Virus record (IMG/VR): IMGVR_UViG_3300046171_000181
Coordinates: 1 to 40,894 of that record
DNA length: 40,894 nt
Origin: a virus
Reading direction: 5' to 3' (one strand)
Below, piece by piece: positions 18,378-28,064 of this stretch. The notes under the pieces were generated by a model. The model was not told where the DNA came from. It saw only the letters and a program-made list of their open reading frames with translations, and did no database searches. How positions within the stretch are numbered: position 1 is the stretch's first letter; each line of letters begins with the position of its first letter. The position numbers and the translations under genes were made by a program.

Positions 18378-19789
18378 ATGGCATTACCAAGAGTAACACC
18401 CGGATCATATAACTACGGGGCATATGCAAATCCTACACCTATAAGATATAAGGGCGGGTTTGGAGAAGCGTTAGCTGGTGCGAGCAACAGCGGTCGCACA
18501 AGTTGCGCAAGCTAATAAATTAAAAAAACAACAGGATGCTGCTAAATTAAATAAAATAAAAGCAGATGCTTTAGATAGCCAATTAAAATATAAAAATGCT
18601 TTATATAAAGCTAATCCCAATCCAGGAGAGCAAACACAGCAATCATACAATGAATTGGCAAACATGTGGTACCAAAACGAAGTAGATTTTAAAACTGGCG
18701 TTTTAAATTTTGATGGTCATTCTGCGATGAAAAATAAACTAAACAATGCTTTATTAATTTCAGAAAGCGCTGCTAATTGGATAAAAGAAAAAGCTGAGGG
18801 TGAAATGCCTAGTATAACACAAATTAGAGAAAGCGATAAAGATTTCAAACTATGGTCAAGAGATAAAGCATTAGTTAATAGTAATTTTAATGTTTCTTAT
18901 GATGAAGATTTACAGCCATATATAGAATATTACGAAGTTGATTTTGATAAATACATGAATGGTTCTTATAAAAATATTGATGACATACCTATGAATAAAG
19001 TAAGCATGAAAATGTCTGATATATTTGATGATAAAAATTTATATCAACCCCAAACAAAATATTCCTGGGAACAAGATCAAGGATCAATAGATAAATATGC
19101 TGCAAATTTAACTAAAGATGGAAAAGCGTTTGCTACTGGTGCAAAAAATGGTTATAGATATTTAACAGATAATAATATTAACACTTGGAAACAAACATTA
19201 ACTAAAGATTTTAGCACAGGATATAATTAATACAAGAGGTAAACAAATTTATGAAGATATTCTAGTTGATGAAAATGGAGAAAGATATGGCTATGGCTCT
19301 TGGGAAGGTACGCCTGAACAGATAAACAAAGTAAAAGAAGCTTTTACTGATAAAATATTAGAAAAAGTTCCACGAGTTGGTGATAAAATATCAAGTACTG
19401 AAAGTAAAGAAGATACAGAAGAAAAAGATATTAATGAATTTACTGAAGAATTTTTGATGGATCCAGCGGGTATGTATAGTGATATAGTAATAAAAAGCGT
19501 TACTGAAGAAGGTTTTGGAGCTAGATATGATAGGCCAATTCCTTTTGGACCGCTAAGACCCGGAGAGCCAGATGATATATCAAAAATAGTTCTTAAATTA
19601 CCAGAAGAAAAAGATCAATCAATAGATTTAACCAATAGAGAAAAATTTGGACAATTTTTTACTGAAATAATAGATGCTACAAAATATTCTTCTGCACAAA
19701 AAACAAAATTGCAAAGTAAGAAAAATATAGATGAAGCATATGCTAAATTTCAAGATAATTATAGAAATCAATTTCTAATAGAAAATTAA
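18378..19789 (+). CDS. Internal virion protein, frame broken by two single-base insertions (restores to ~469 aa)
   Basis: Three pieces join. The first is 18378-18515, beginning MALPRVTPGSYNYGAYANPT. The second ends at 19230 and contains ATAVAQVAQANKLKKQQDAA. The third continues through INTRGKQIYEDILVDENGER to 19789. Removing the extra G near 18481 and one T of the TTTT near 19213 restores one frame, and the net length is divisible by three. The first half is Ala/Lys/Gln helical, as in core proteins. The second half is acidic, with PIPFGPLRPGEPDDISKIVL. It lies between a gp14-like protein and the giant protein, so a role in the ejectosome is inferred. Confidence 0.7.
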
Positions 19790-19791
19790 TT

Positions 19792-22700
19792 ATGATTAAA
19801 GTTTTATATAATAATAAGGAATACGATGTTCCTGAAAATGAAGTAGATAAATTTGTTTCTATTTCTCCCGGTGCTCAAATTATGAAAAATGGAGATCCGG
19901 GAAAGCAAACTCCCGCAGTTCAGGGTGCGACTGTGGAGGAAACTGCAGCACCCGATATGGATTCCACTTCGGATCCTGGTTCTTTGGTGCCACAAGAAGA
20001 TAAAATAAATTATGGTGAATCGTATAAATCATATGAAGAAAATAGAAATTCAAAAACAAGAATTGATTTTTTATTAAATTCAAAAGTAGACCCTTATGCA
20101 CCAGCATTAACAAGCAAAATTGCAAGATCAAAAATAAAATCTTCAATATTAGATGATGATTTTCAACCTGGTAGAGAAATAAATATTGATCAAGAAAAAT
20201 ATAGTTCAATAATACAAAAAGCAATAAACTCAGACAGTTATTTAAATGATTTATCTTCTGATATATTAAAATTTAATAAAGCTTTTACAGATAAAATTTT
20301 AAATGATGTTAAAAAAGAATTTGATTTAACTACTGAAGAAGGTGTAAAAAATGCTAACGAAGAATATGTAAAAAGAATAAATGCTTTTTTATCTAATAAA
20401 ATATCTAGTAATAAAACATTTGAAGACCGTATAAATAAATTTCAAAATGCTTTAGATGCAGAATTAGAAGAAAGAAATGTAAAGTATAATAGAGAAAGAT
20501 TAGGGTTAGATGAAAAAACATATTTTGGAGAATTTTTAAAATCTGGATTTAAAGATATAACTTTAGCAATCAAAAAAGGTGCTACTGCAAATATTGGAGA
20601 AAATATTATTAGATTAAAAAAAGAAAGAGAATCTATAGAAAATTCAAGAGACAACGCAGAGGTAAGCTACGGTGGAACTTTTTCACAAAAAGAAGGTTTT
20701 AAAATTGGCACAAAAAAAGGTTCAAAAGAAGAAGCGCTTGGATATTATGATCAAGAAATAACAGATGCTAAATCTAAATTTTTAGCTAATTTAAAAGGAA
20801 TAGAGCAAAGAGAAATAGATTTATCTTTTTATAAACAATTACCTAAAGATGTAGATTATTTTTCAAAAGATGGCTTAGGTTTAATAGCTAAACAAATACC
20901 TCAATTAGGTTTTGCGGCTTTTACGGGTGGTTTGGGAGTATATATGCAGGAATTTGGTAGTGCTTACTTTGAAAACGTTTATAATAGTTTAGGTGATAAA
21001 CCTGCAACTGCTGAAAATATTTTAAAAGCTGTTGAGGCAGGAAATGGAGAAAGAGGATTAGCAACAACACAAGCAGTCATATCAAGTTTGCTAGAGTCCT
21101 ATGGAGCATCACAAATAGTTAAAGGTGTTCTTGGTTCTGCAGGAGGCAAAGATATTGTTAGAAGTATTGTAAAAGATGGATTAAAAAAATATATAAAATC
21201 GGGAGGACTTAAAGAAGGGGGGAAAGGTATATTAAAAGGTGGTTTTACTGAATATTTAACAGAAGGTTTTCAAACAATAGTTTCACAATTAGGTGCAGGC
21301 GCGGCTCAGGATGATATATTTAAATATATTGATTTAAATAACGTTATAAAGAGCGCTCAGGACGGTGGTTTTGTTGGTGCTGTTTTGCCATTTGCTGGTA
21401 ATGTAACAAGAGCAACAGCTAGAGAAACTGTTCAAACTGTTAAAGAAATAAGTTCAAAATTTGACCCTAAACGTATAACACCTATATTATCAAATACTAA
21501 AAAAGAATTAGAAATAAAGGTTAAAAACAACGAAATAACTAGAGAAGAAGCTGATGAAACTATTCAAGCTATTAATAATATTGAGGATGCTAACTTGAAA
21601 ATACCTACGTATATTAAAAACGAAAGCAGAATTGAAGCTGTTGATTTGATTGTTGAAAAACAAAAAATATTAAATAATATAAAAAATCTTGATGAAAATT
21701 TTTTAGAGGCAGATACCAGTAGGCTAGAAGAAATAAATAATAGGCTTGTACAAATAAATAAAGAAGGCGATGTTAAAAAATCAACTGAATTTGCAAAATC
21801 TGCAGAGAGCATAGGATTAGAAACTTTAGCATTTCAAAACACACAAGATTTTAAAGCAGGTATTGAAGCAGATGGCATTAAATTAAATGATGAACAAAAA
21901 TCTGAATTAGGTGAAGTTGGAGGTTTTATATCAGGTAATAAAATATATATTAACGAACAAGTTGCTGCTGAAACAAGTAATTTAAACGTTGGTGGTCATG
22001 AAGTAATGCATGGCGTTATAGCTGAAAAATTAAAAACACTTAATCCTGAGCAATTACAACAATTACAAAATAATTTTTTAGAATTATTGCCAACTACTGA
22101 AAAACAATTATTGCAAGACGCGTTAAATAAAAGATATGATCCTTCTGAGCATGCTAAAGAATTTTTTAGTGTATTTTCTGATTTGAGTCAGGACGGTAGT
22201 ATAAAATACAAACAAGATTGGGCAACTAAGTTAAAAGATTGGTTAACTGAAATGATAAGAAGGTTTACGCCTTATAAAAAGATTGAATTTAATAATGCCC
22301 AAGATGTATTTAATTTCTCACGTCAATATACAAATAGTATAAACAAAGGTCGATTATCAAAAGGTTTAGCTAAAGGTATTGGTAAAGTTGGCCTAGCTGA
22401 AGTAGCACTTTCAAAACAAGCATCAGACAATGTACAAAATATCTACAATGAAAAAGGTGTTGACGGATCATTTGATATTATTGAAGCATTTAATCCTATA
22501 ATTAATAAGCTAGTAGATAAAAGAAGAGAAGCACCTAATTTTAATAAAGAAGATTTAACAAGTGAAATAAAATATTCTGATAGAGGTATACTTGGTTTAA
22601 TAAGAAGCTATAATCCTGATTCTGGTGTCCCATTAGCTGCATATGTAAATAAATTTTTACCTTCAAGAATGATTGAAGCGTCTAATAAAATATTAGGTGA

Positions 22701-25700
22701 AGAATTTACAGTTGATGTAACTGAAGCAAAAGGAGTTACAGCGCAAGAAACTGAAACTGTTACTGAAAAACCAGTAAGTAAAAAAATAAAACCAAGTTCA
22801 TTATTAAAAGATATTGAAGCTGCAAAATCTAAAATAATGAAAGGCCTTAAAAATGTTCCTAAAAAAGATTTAACATTTAAAAGGCTAAAAGATTTATCAC
22901 CAGAAACTACGGCTGAAATATTTGAAGTACCAGCTAAAAAAGTTACAGATCCAAAAGCCAACTTAAATAAAGGTGATTTAAACAATGCTGCAAGAAATAT
23001 AAATAAAAATGTAGATAAATTATTAAGATTATTACCTAAAGGTGCTGTTGTTGAAGCTGCAAGCGAAAGATTATTAGGTACATCCACAGGAGTTCCAAAA
23101 TCATTGCTAGATGTTTTTTATACAAAGCAAGAAAGATTAACCAGAGGGGCCGGTTTGAGTCCGTATAAGCTTAATTCAATTAATAGGCAGCAGTTTTTAG
23201 AAGGTTTAGGTATAGTTGATGGAAAACTAAGAGAAGGTTTATCGCCAAGATCGCCTGAAGCACAAAGAATAAAAGGTATAATGAATCTTACGGGTAAATT
23301 AATTACCAATGAAATTGTAAGAAGTGAAAGTGATTTATCATTAGAAGCTAAACAAGATTTAGCAGCGGGTAAAGCTGATGTAATGTTTAGTAAAGTTAAA
23401 AAGCTTAAAATAAATGAACAAGTTGCAAATGAATTTGGAGGAAAAATAAATAAAGATAATGTACAAGAAATAGGTAAAATTTTCAGAAGCTATGTAAAAA
23501 TGATTGATCAAGTACCTAATTCTGCATTTTTTATGACCCCAAGTAATTTAGCCCCCGGCGGGAATAGTATAAGAAGAATGCGAGATGGTATTTTTGTAAG
23601 TCAGGCATTAGATAATGCAACAATTCAAGCAAGAGATAAAGGCGAATTATTAGAAGTAATTGCTTTACAAAAAATAAAAGAAGAATTGGGATTACCTTTA
23701 ACCACTAAGGGTAAAAAAGTTGAAGAAGCATTTCCTTGGACAATGGTAATTAAAAGCCAAAAAACAAAAAATTTAAATAAGAATTTAAATATTAGGGAAA
23801 ATTTTAAAAGTAATTTTAAAGGTGCATTAGATATTTTATCAGATATGTACGCTATTGATCCTAAAGCTACTGGATTAGTTGTTTATAATCAAAATGCTAA
23901 TGGTGCTACAACAAGAAATATGGCTCAGCTAATTGGGTTAGAACAAGGTGCAATAAAAATATTAGAAGAACACATATTGCAACATGGTCAATTTGCAAAA
24001 TTAGTTGGTGTATATTCTAAAATTAAAGATGCTGATACTAAAACAGCAATGGCAAATTGGTTAGCTGATAACTATATACAAATTGCATTAAAAAGTGGTG
24101 AAGGAAAAAACAGAACAGATAGTCATTATAAAGTTGATTTAACGTATGATTTAAATGGTAAAAAGTACAAATCTAAATCAGAGCTACACCCGCTTTTAGA
24201 ACAAAAAATACAAGAAGCTATTAACGGAAAAATATCTTGGAAAGAAGTACCAAGTTCTAATATAAGATTATATAATGAAGTTGTTAAATTAAACCCTAAT
24301 GCTATAAAGCAAGAAGGTATAACTCATGCTGAAAAATATAATGTTGTTGTTCCTTCAAAATTATCATTTGATGCAAATGTATATGAAAAACAATCTGATT
24401 TAATATTTGAACAAATAAAAGATGAAATTACGCCAGTTCAGGCAAAAAATGCAATTGATACTTATATAAAAGAAAGATACCCTGATATTAGTAAAGCCAC
24501 ATTAAATGCAAATAAATTAGCACCTAAAAAAGAACAATTAAGTTTTTCTAAAAAGAAAAAGCCAAGTAATAAAGAAGTTATAGAAAATCTTGAAAAGATA
24601 GACAAAGCAAACATAGAAGCTAGCAAAGCAAGAACAGCTGAAGTTGATATAAATAAAGAATTTAATCAATATCTTGAAAGTGCAACAGGTATAGGTGCTG
24701 AAAAAGTATTTAATCAAGCTAAGGCAGAAGCAAGAGGATCAAAAGTTAGAAAATCTTTTGGTGATTATTTTATACCACCTGGAGCTGAAGACTTTGGTGG
24801 ATTAATGCATAAAACATTAGCTAAAGGCAAAAAGGGAGAAAAACAATTAGAGTTTTATAAAAAGTATTTATATGATCCATACAATGCAGCTATGGAAAGT
24901 ATAACAAGAGAAAAGTCAGCAATGATGAATGACTTCATGGCATTAAAAAAGCAATTTAGTAATGTGCCTAAAAGATTAAAAAAGTTTACTAAAGGTGGAG
25001 ATTATACGAACGATCAAGCTGTAAGAGTTTATGCATGGACAAAGCAAGGCATGGAAATACCTGGGCTATCTAAAAAAGATGTAAGAGAATTAGTTAATGA
25101 AGTTAAAAATGATAAAGAATTATTAGCTTTTGCTACAGAGCTAATTAATATAACTAAAGGTGACGGTTATCCAAAACCACAAGAAAGCTGGATGGGTGGT
25201 AATGTTGCTATAGATTTAATGTCATTATTAAACGGAGATAAAAGAAGTAAACATTTAGAAGCTTGGCAAAATAATGTTGATATATTATTTAGTAAAGAAA
25301 ACATGTTTAAATTAGAGGCTGCATACGGTAAGAACTGGGCTAAGAATGTAAAAGCTACATTGCAAAGAATGAAAAACGGCTCTAATAAAAAATGGGGTGG
25401 TGATAAAAATTTACAAGCCTGGAATGATTGGGTTAACGGATCTGTAGGAACAATTATGTTCTTAAATACTAGATCTGCCGCATTACAGATGATTTCAAAT
25501 GTAAACTATATAAACTATAAAGACAATAATCCATTAAGAGCTGCACAGGCGTTTGCAAATCAACCACAGTATTGGGCTGATTTTGTTGAAATATTTAATT
25601 CAGATTACTTACAGGAAAGAAGAGGTGGTAATAAAATAAATATTAATGAAAGCGAATTAGCATTAGCTGCAGAAAAAGGTGGTGTGCAGGGTACAATTAG

Positions 25701-26652
25701 TTATTTATTAAATAAAGGTTTTATACTTACTAAAATGGCTGATAGTTTTGCAATTGCTTCTGGTGGTGCAACGATGTATAGAAATAGGATTAAAACATAT
25801 ATAAAAGACGGTATGTCTGAAGCAGATGCTAAAAAACAAGCATTTTTAGATTTTAAAGCTATAACCGAAGAAACACAGCAATCTAGTAGACCAGATAGAA
25901 TATCTGAACAACAAGCTGGTAATTTAGGAAGATTTATGTTAGCATTTGCTAATACACCAATGCAGTATAATAGAATTATAAAAAGAAACGCCCAAGATCT
26001 TATTGATGGTAGAGGCGATCCTAAAGAAAAATTAAGTAAAATACTTTATTACAGTACAATACAAAACTTAATATTTAACGCTATGCAAAAAGCCGTATTT
26101 GCATTAGCATTTGCCGATGATGACGATGACGAAAAAATAGTTTCAAAAGCTAGTGATATAGGTAATGGTATGGCGGATTCACTATTAAGAGGTTCAGGTT
26201 TGACAGGTAATGCTATTGTAGCTGCAAAAAATGTAGCAATGGAAATAGCTAAACAATCTAAAAAACCTAACCCTGATTTCCAACAAGCAGCTTGGAAAAC
26301 ATTAACAGTATCTCCACCATTGTATGGTAAACTTACAAGATTAAGAGGAGCAGGTTATTCTATGAAATATGTTACACCCAAAAATGTATTTGAACCTAAA
26401 TTAGATAATCCAGCATTGTCAGCAGCAGCACAAACTGCATCAGCAACATTTAATTTTCCATTAGATAGAGCATTAAGAAAAGCACAAAATATAGAAGCTG
26501 CAATGAGTGATGAAGCAGAATGGTGGCAAAGCACGGCATTATTGATGGGATGGGGATCATGGGAATTAGGAATAGAAAATGAAAAAGATAAAAAAGAAAA
26601 ACAAGTAAAAAGAAGAAAAGGCAGAACAATAGTAAAAAGAAAAATAAAATAA
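19792..26652 (+). CDS. Giant internal virion/ejection protein, 2,286 aa, with zinc-peptidase motif and sigma-70-region-2-like segment
   Basis: This is the longest gene, and it is intact. The N-terminus MIKVLYNNKEYDVPENEVDK leads giant tail/ejection proteins of related phages. Residues 736-740 are HEVMH, an HExxH metallopeptidase motif, followed ~45-55 residues on by AKEFFSVFSDL, which may supply the third ligand. Residues ~930-965 contain LGLIRSYNPDSGVPLAAYVN and LPSRMIEAS, which align in pattern with sigma-70 region 2 (L-x-G-L-x-R-x-x-x-x-x-D-P-x-x-G-V-x-F-x-x-Y). Residues ~1975-2110 carry MADSFAIASGGATMYRNRIK, LGRFMLAFANTPMQYNRII and a hydrophobic stretch typical of the C-terminal conserved domain of large ejection proteins (T7 gp16-like position). 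The protein is probably injected and may help cross the envelope or act early. The remaining regions are not assigned. Confidence 0.8.
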   Translation: MIKVLYNNKEYDVPENEVDKFVSISPGAQIMKNGDPGKQTPAVQGATVEETAAPDMDSTSDPGSLVPQEDKINYGESYKSYEENRNSKTRIDFLLNSKVDPYAPALTSKIARSKIKSSILDDDFQPGREINIDQEKYSSIIQKAINSDSYLNDLSSDILKFNKAFTDKILNDVKKEFDLTTEEGVKNANEEYVKRINAFLSNKISSNKTFEDRINKFQNALDAELEERNVKYNRERLGLDEKTYFGEFLKSGFKDITLAIKKGATANIGENIIRLKKERESIENSRDNAEVSYGGTFSQKEGFKIGTKKGSKEEALGYYDQEITDAKSKFLANLKGIEQREIDLSFYKQLPKDVDYFSKDGLGLIAKQIPQLGFAAFTGGLGVYMQEFGSAYFENVYNSLGDKPATAENILKAVEAGNGERGLATTQAVISSLLESYGASQIVKGVLGSAGGKDIVRSIVKDGLKKYIKSGGLKEGGKGILKGGFTEYLTEGFQTIVSQLGAGAAQDDIFKYIDLNNVIKSAQDGGFVGAVLPFAGNVTRATARETVQTVKEISSKFDPKRITPILSNTKKELEIKVKNNEITREEADETIQAINNIEDANLKIPTYIKNESRIEAVDLIVEKQKILNNIKNLDENFLEADTSRLEEINNRLVQINKEGDVKKSTEFAKSAESIGLETLAFQNTQDFKAGIEADGIKLNDEQKSELGEVGGFISGNKIYINEQVAAETSNLNVGGHEVMHGVIAEKLKTLNPEQLQQLQNNFLELLPTTEKQLLQDALNKRYDPSEHAKEFFSVFSDLSQDGSIKYKQDWATKLKDWLTEMIRRFTPYKKIEFNNAQDVFNFSRQYTNSINKGRLSKGLAKGIGKVGLAEVALSKQASDNVQNIYNEKGVDGSFDIIEAFNPIINKLVDKRREAPNFNKEDLTSEIKYSDRGILGLIRSYNPDSGVPLAAYVNKFLPSRMIEASNKILGEEFTVDVTEAKGVTAQETETVTEKPVSKKIKPSSLLKDIEAAKSKIMKGLKNVPKKDLTFKRLKDLSPETTAEIFEVPAKKVTDPKANLNKGDLNNAARNINKNVDKLLRLLPKGAVVEAASERLLGTSTGVPKSLLDVFYTKQERLTRGAGLSPYKLNSINRQQFLEGLGIVDGKLREGLSPRSPEAQRIKGIMNLTGKLITNEIVRSESDLSLEAKQDLAAGKADVMFSKVKKLKINEQVANEFGGKINKDNVQEIGKIFRSYVKMIDQVPNSAFFMTPSNLAPGGNSIRRMRDGIFVSQALDNATIQARDKGELLEVIALQKIKEELGLPLTTKGKKVEEAFPWTMVIKSQKTKNLNKNLNIRENFKSNFKGALDILSDMYAIDPKATGLVVYNQNANGATTRNMAQLIGLEQGAIKILEEHILQHGQFAKLVGVYSKIKDADTKTAMANWLADNYIQIALKSGEGKNRTDSHYKVDLTYDLNGKKYKSKSELHPLLEQKIQEAINGKISWKEVPSSNIRLYNEVVKLNPNAIKQEGITHAEKYNVVVPSKLSFDANVYEKQSDLIFEQIKDEITPVQAKNAIDTYIKERYPDISKATLNANKLAPKKEQLSFSKKKKPSNKEVIENLEKIDKANIEASKARTAEVDINKEFNQYLESATGIGAEKVFNQAKAEARGSKVRKSFGDYFIPPGAEDFGGLMHKTLAKGKKGEKQLEFYKKYLYDPYNAAMESITREKSAMMNDFMALKKQFSNVPKRLKKFTKGGDYTNDQAVRVYAWTKQGMEIPGLSKKDVRELVNEVKNDKELLAFATELINITKGDGYPKPQESWMGGNVAIDLMSLLNGDKRSKHLEAWQNNVDILFSKENMFKLEAAYGKNWAKNVKATLQRMKNGSNKKWGGDKNLQAWNDWVNGSVGTIMFLNTRSAALQMISNVNYINYKDNNPLRAAQAFANQPQYWADFVEIFNSDYLQERRGGNKININESELALAAEKGGVQGTISYLLNKGFILTKMADSFAIASGGATMYRNRIKTYIKDGMSEADAKKQAFLDFKAITEETQQSSRPDRISEQQAGNLGRFMLAFANTPMQYNRIIKRNAQDLIDGRGDPKEKLSKILYYSTIQNLIFNAMQKAVFALAFADDDDDEKIVSKASDIGNGMADSLLRGSGLTGNAIVAAKNVAMEIAKQSKKPNPDFQQAAWKTLTVSPPLYGKLTRLRGAGYSMKYVTPKNVFEPKLDNPALSAAAQTASATFNFPLDRALRKAQNIEAAMSDEAEWWQSTALLMGWGSWELGIENEKDKKEKQVKRRKGRTIVKRKIK

Positions 26653-26654
26653 TT

Positions 26655-26786
26655 ATGGCAAAAGATGCATGTTATAAAAAAGTAAAAGCAAGGTATAAAG
26701 TATTTCCATCAGCATATGCTAGTGGCGCTATTGCAAAGTGTAGAAAAGTTGGCGCTAAAAATTGGGGTAACAAATCTAAAAAATAA
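26655..26786 (+). CDS. Small basic protein with conserved KARYKVFPSAYASG motif, 43 aa
   Basis: The ORF begins ATG at 26655, three bases after the giant gene stop, and encodes MAKDACYKKVKARYKVFPSA, then YASGAIAKCRKVGAKNWGNK. The YKVFPSAYASGAIAKCRK signature is familiar as a short, often repeated protein in aquatic phage and algal-virus genomes, with unknown function. Its high Lys/Arg content and two conserved Cys suggest nucleic-acid or zinc binding, but this is inference. It opens a run of five similar basic genes. Confidence 0.75.
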   Translation: MAKDACYKKVKARYKVFPSAYASGAIAKCRKVGAKNWGNKSKK

Positions 26787-26790
26787 TATT

Positions 26791-26976
26791 ATGAAAGGTG
26801 TTCCACATTTTAAAAAAGACGGTACTATATTTCACGGTGCCACACACAAAGATGCTAAAGGTAAATTAATGTCTGGTAAAACACACACTAAAAGAAGTGT
26901 ATATGTTTACCATATAAATGAATTACCTAAAAAATCTTTAATGAAAGCATATAAACAAGCTAAACTATTAAAATAA
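26791..26976 (+). CDS. Small basic protein MKGVPHFKKDGT family, 61 aa
   Basis: The ATG at 26791 is chosen over the upstream ATG at 26716. The longer reading runs through the preceding gene in another frame, while MKGVPHFKKDGTIFHGATHK from 26791 looks like a natural N-terminus. The protein has GKTHTKRSVYVYHINELPKK and no acidic patch, so it is strongly basic. The final base of the stop overlaps the next ATG. I recognise no function. The sequence style matches its four neighbours and suggests common descent or a shared job, perhaps binding packaged or newly injected DNA. Confidence 0.7.
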   Translation: MKGVPHFKKDGTIFHGATHKDAKGKLMSGKTHTKRSVYVYHINELPKKSLMKAYKQAKLLK

Positions 26977-27257
26977 TGGCTGAACCTAAAAAAGGTACAG
27001 GTAAAAAACCTAAAGGCAGTAGTAGACGTTTATATACAGACGAAAATCCGAAAGATACAGTTAGTATTAAATATGCTAGTGTAGCTGACGCTAATGCTAC
27101 ATGCAGAAAGGTTATGGGATCTAGTAAGTCTTTTGCTAGAAAAATACAGATATTAACTGTAATGGAACAAAGAGCTAGATATGGTAAAAAACCAAAGCAA
27201 TCTAAAATAGCTACGGCTTGTAAAAATAAAGTAAGAAAAAAACATGGCAAAAAATAG
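26976..27257 (+). CDS. Small basic protein, 93 aa
   Basis: The protein starts MAEPKKGTGKKPKGSSRRLY and continues with DENPKDTVSIKYASVADANA, then TCRKVMGSSKSFARKIQIL. The N- and C-terminal thirds are dense in Lys/Arg. The middle has a small helical core. It overlaps the previous stop by one base and the next gene's start by 14 bases. No family with known function was recognised. Confidence 0.7.
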   Translation: MAEPKKGTGKKPKGSSRRLYTDENPKDTVSIKYASVADANATCRKVMGSSKSFARKIQILTVMEQRARYGKKPKQSKIATACKNKVRKKHGKK

Positions 27258-27492
27258 ACCAACTTGGAAAGACTCTGATGCTCCTGATGCTGAAGGTAAA
27301 TTTAAAAGTTTATCTTGCGGAGCATTAGCTAAATGGATGGTAAAATCTAGAAAAGGTAATATACAAAAGATTGTTGGTAGTTTGAATCAACAATATGTAT
27401 TTAATAGAAAAAAGAACCCTAGCTATGCTAAGAAAATGGTATGTGCTAGAAATAAAGCTAAAAAGTTAATAAATGGCAGTAAGAAAAACTAA
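27244..27492 (+). CDS. Small basic Cys-containing protein, 82 aa
   Basis: It begins MAKNRPTWKDSDAPDAEGKF and contains LSCGALAKWMVKSRKGNIQK and MVCARNKAKKLINGSKKN. Basic residues are concentrated at the C-terminus. It overlaps the preceding gene by 14 bases and the following one by 20. The conserved trait of this gene run is a short basic protein with one or two Cys and aromatic residues. A structural nucleic-acid-binding role is possible but unproven. Confidence 0.7.
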   Translation: MAKNRPTWKDSDAPDAEGKFKSLSCGALAKWMVKSRKGNIQKIVGSLNQQYVFNRKKNPSYAKKMVCARNKAKKLINGSKKN

Positions 27493-27751
27493 AAAAGGCG
27501 CTTCACTTAAACGTTGGTTTAAAGAAAAGTGGATAGATGTCAGAACTGGTAAGCCTTGCGGTAGACGTGCAGGTGAAAAGCGTGGCACACCATATTGTAG
27601 ACCAAGTAAAAGAATATCATCTAAAACTCCAAAAACATCAGGTGAAATGTCAGCATCTGAAAAAAGAAAAAAGATTGCAGAAAAGAAAAGATTAGGCCAA
27701 CCAGCTGGTAAGCCTAGAAGAGTAAAAAATCTTAAAAGACGTAAAAAATAG
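27473..27751 (+). CDS. Small highly basic protein with CGRRAGEKRGTPYCRPS motif, 92 aa
   Basis: MAVRKTKKGASLKRWFKEKW is followed by IDVRTGKPCGRRAGEKRGTP and YCRPSKRISSKTPKTSGEM, then a Lys/Arg tail ending in NLKRRKK. This motif is one I know from many aquatic phage and large eukaryotic-virus genomes, with no experimental function. Over a third of residues are Lys or Arg. Bases 27637-27751 of this gene, and 74 bases beyond, are copied exactly into the insert at 28314-28502. The start overlaps the preceding gene by 20 bases. Confidence 0.75.
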   Translation: MAVRKTKKGASLKRWFKEKWIDVRTGKPCGRRAGEKRGTPYCRPSKRISSKTPKTSGEMSASEKRKKIAEKKRLGQPAGKPRRVKNLKRRKK

Positions 27752-27825
27752 GTAATTACATATATTATACAAACTTAACATCATGGCAAAAAAATTATCG
27801 GAAGACACAGAAGTACAACTTGACC
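27637..27825 (+). repeat. Source copy of a 189-base exact direct repeat
   Basis: All 189 bases reappear at 28314-28502, a shift of 677 bases. The segment covers the end of the basic-protein gene, the short intergenic gap and the first ~43 bases of the membrane-protein gene. The match stops abruptly after GACC. It is part of the duplicated structure discussed under the broken thioredoxin-like gene. Confidence 0.95.
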
Positions 27826-28064
27826 TTAAAACTATCGGAATGATTGTTGGAGGAGCAATTGCATTAGCTGCAACTTATTTTGCATTACAAGCTGATATAG
27901 AACTCGCTAAACAATTACCTGAGCCTCAAGTATCAAGAACTGAATTTGATTTAAAAGATGAATTAATTCGTTCTACAATAATTGATATAGACGAAAAGGT
28001 AGACAAAAATGCAGAAAAGCTTGACAAAATAGATGAAAAGCTTTATGAGCTAACAAAAAAATAA
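27783..28064 (+). CDS. Holin/spanin-like small membrane protein (TM plus coiled coil), 93 aa
   Basis: Residues ~16-38 (LKTIGMIVGGAIALAATYF region) form one transmembrane segment. The C-terminal half is a heptad-patterned coiled coil (DIDEKVDKNAEKLDKIDEKL). It lies just upstream of an exported thioredoxin-like gene, a similar protein and the endolysin, so a lysis role (holin, or a protein spanning the inner membrane) is inferred. A second member at 28850-29164 shares the same TM/coiled-coil layout. Single-TM holins or membrane anchors are alternatives. No signal-peptidase site is evident. Confidence 0.65.
   Translation: MAKKLSEDTEVQLDLKTIGMIVGGAIALAATYFALQADIELAKQLPEPQVSRTEFDLKDELIRSTIIDIDEKVDKNAEKLDKIDEKLYELTKK

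Noticed and set aside
22608-23087. Antisense 159-aa ORF inside the giant gene
   Set aside because: Ser/Leu/Phe-rich reverse reading of an A/T-rich gene, typical of chance open frames.
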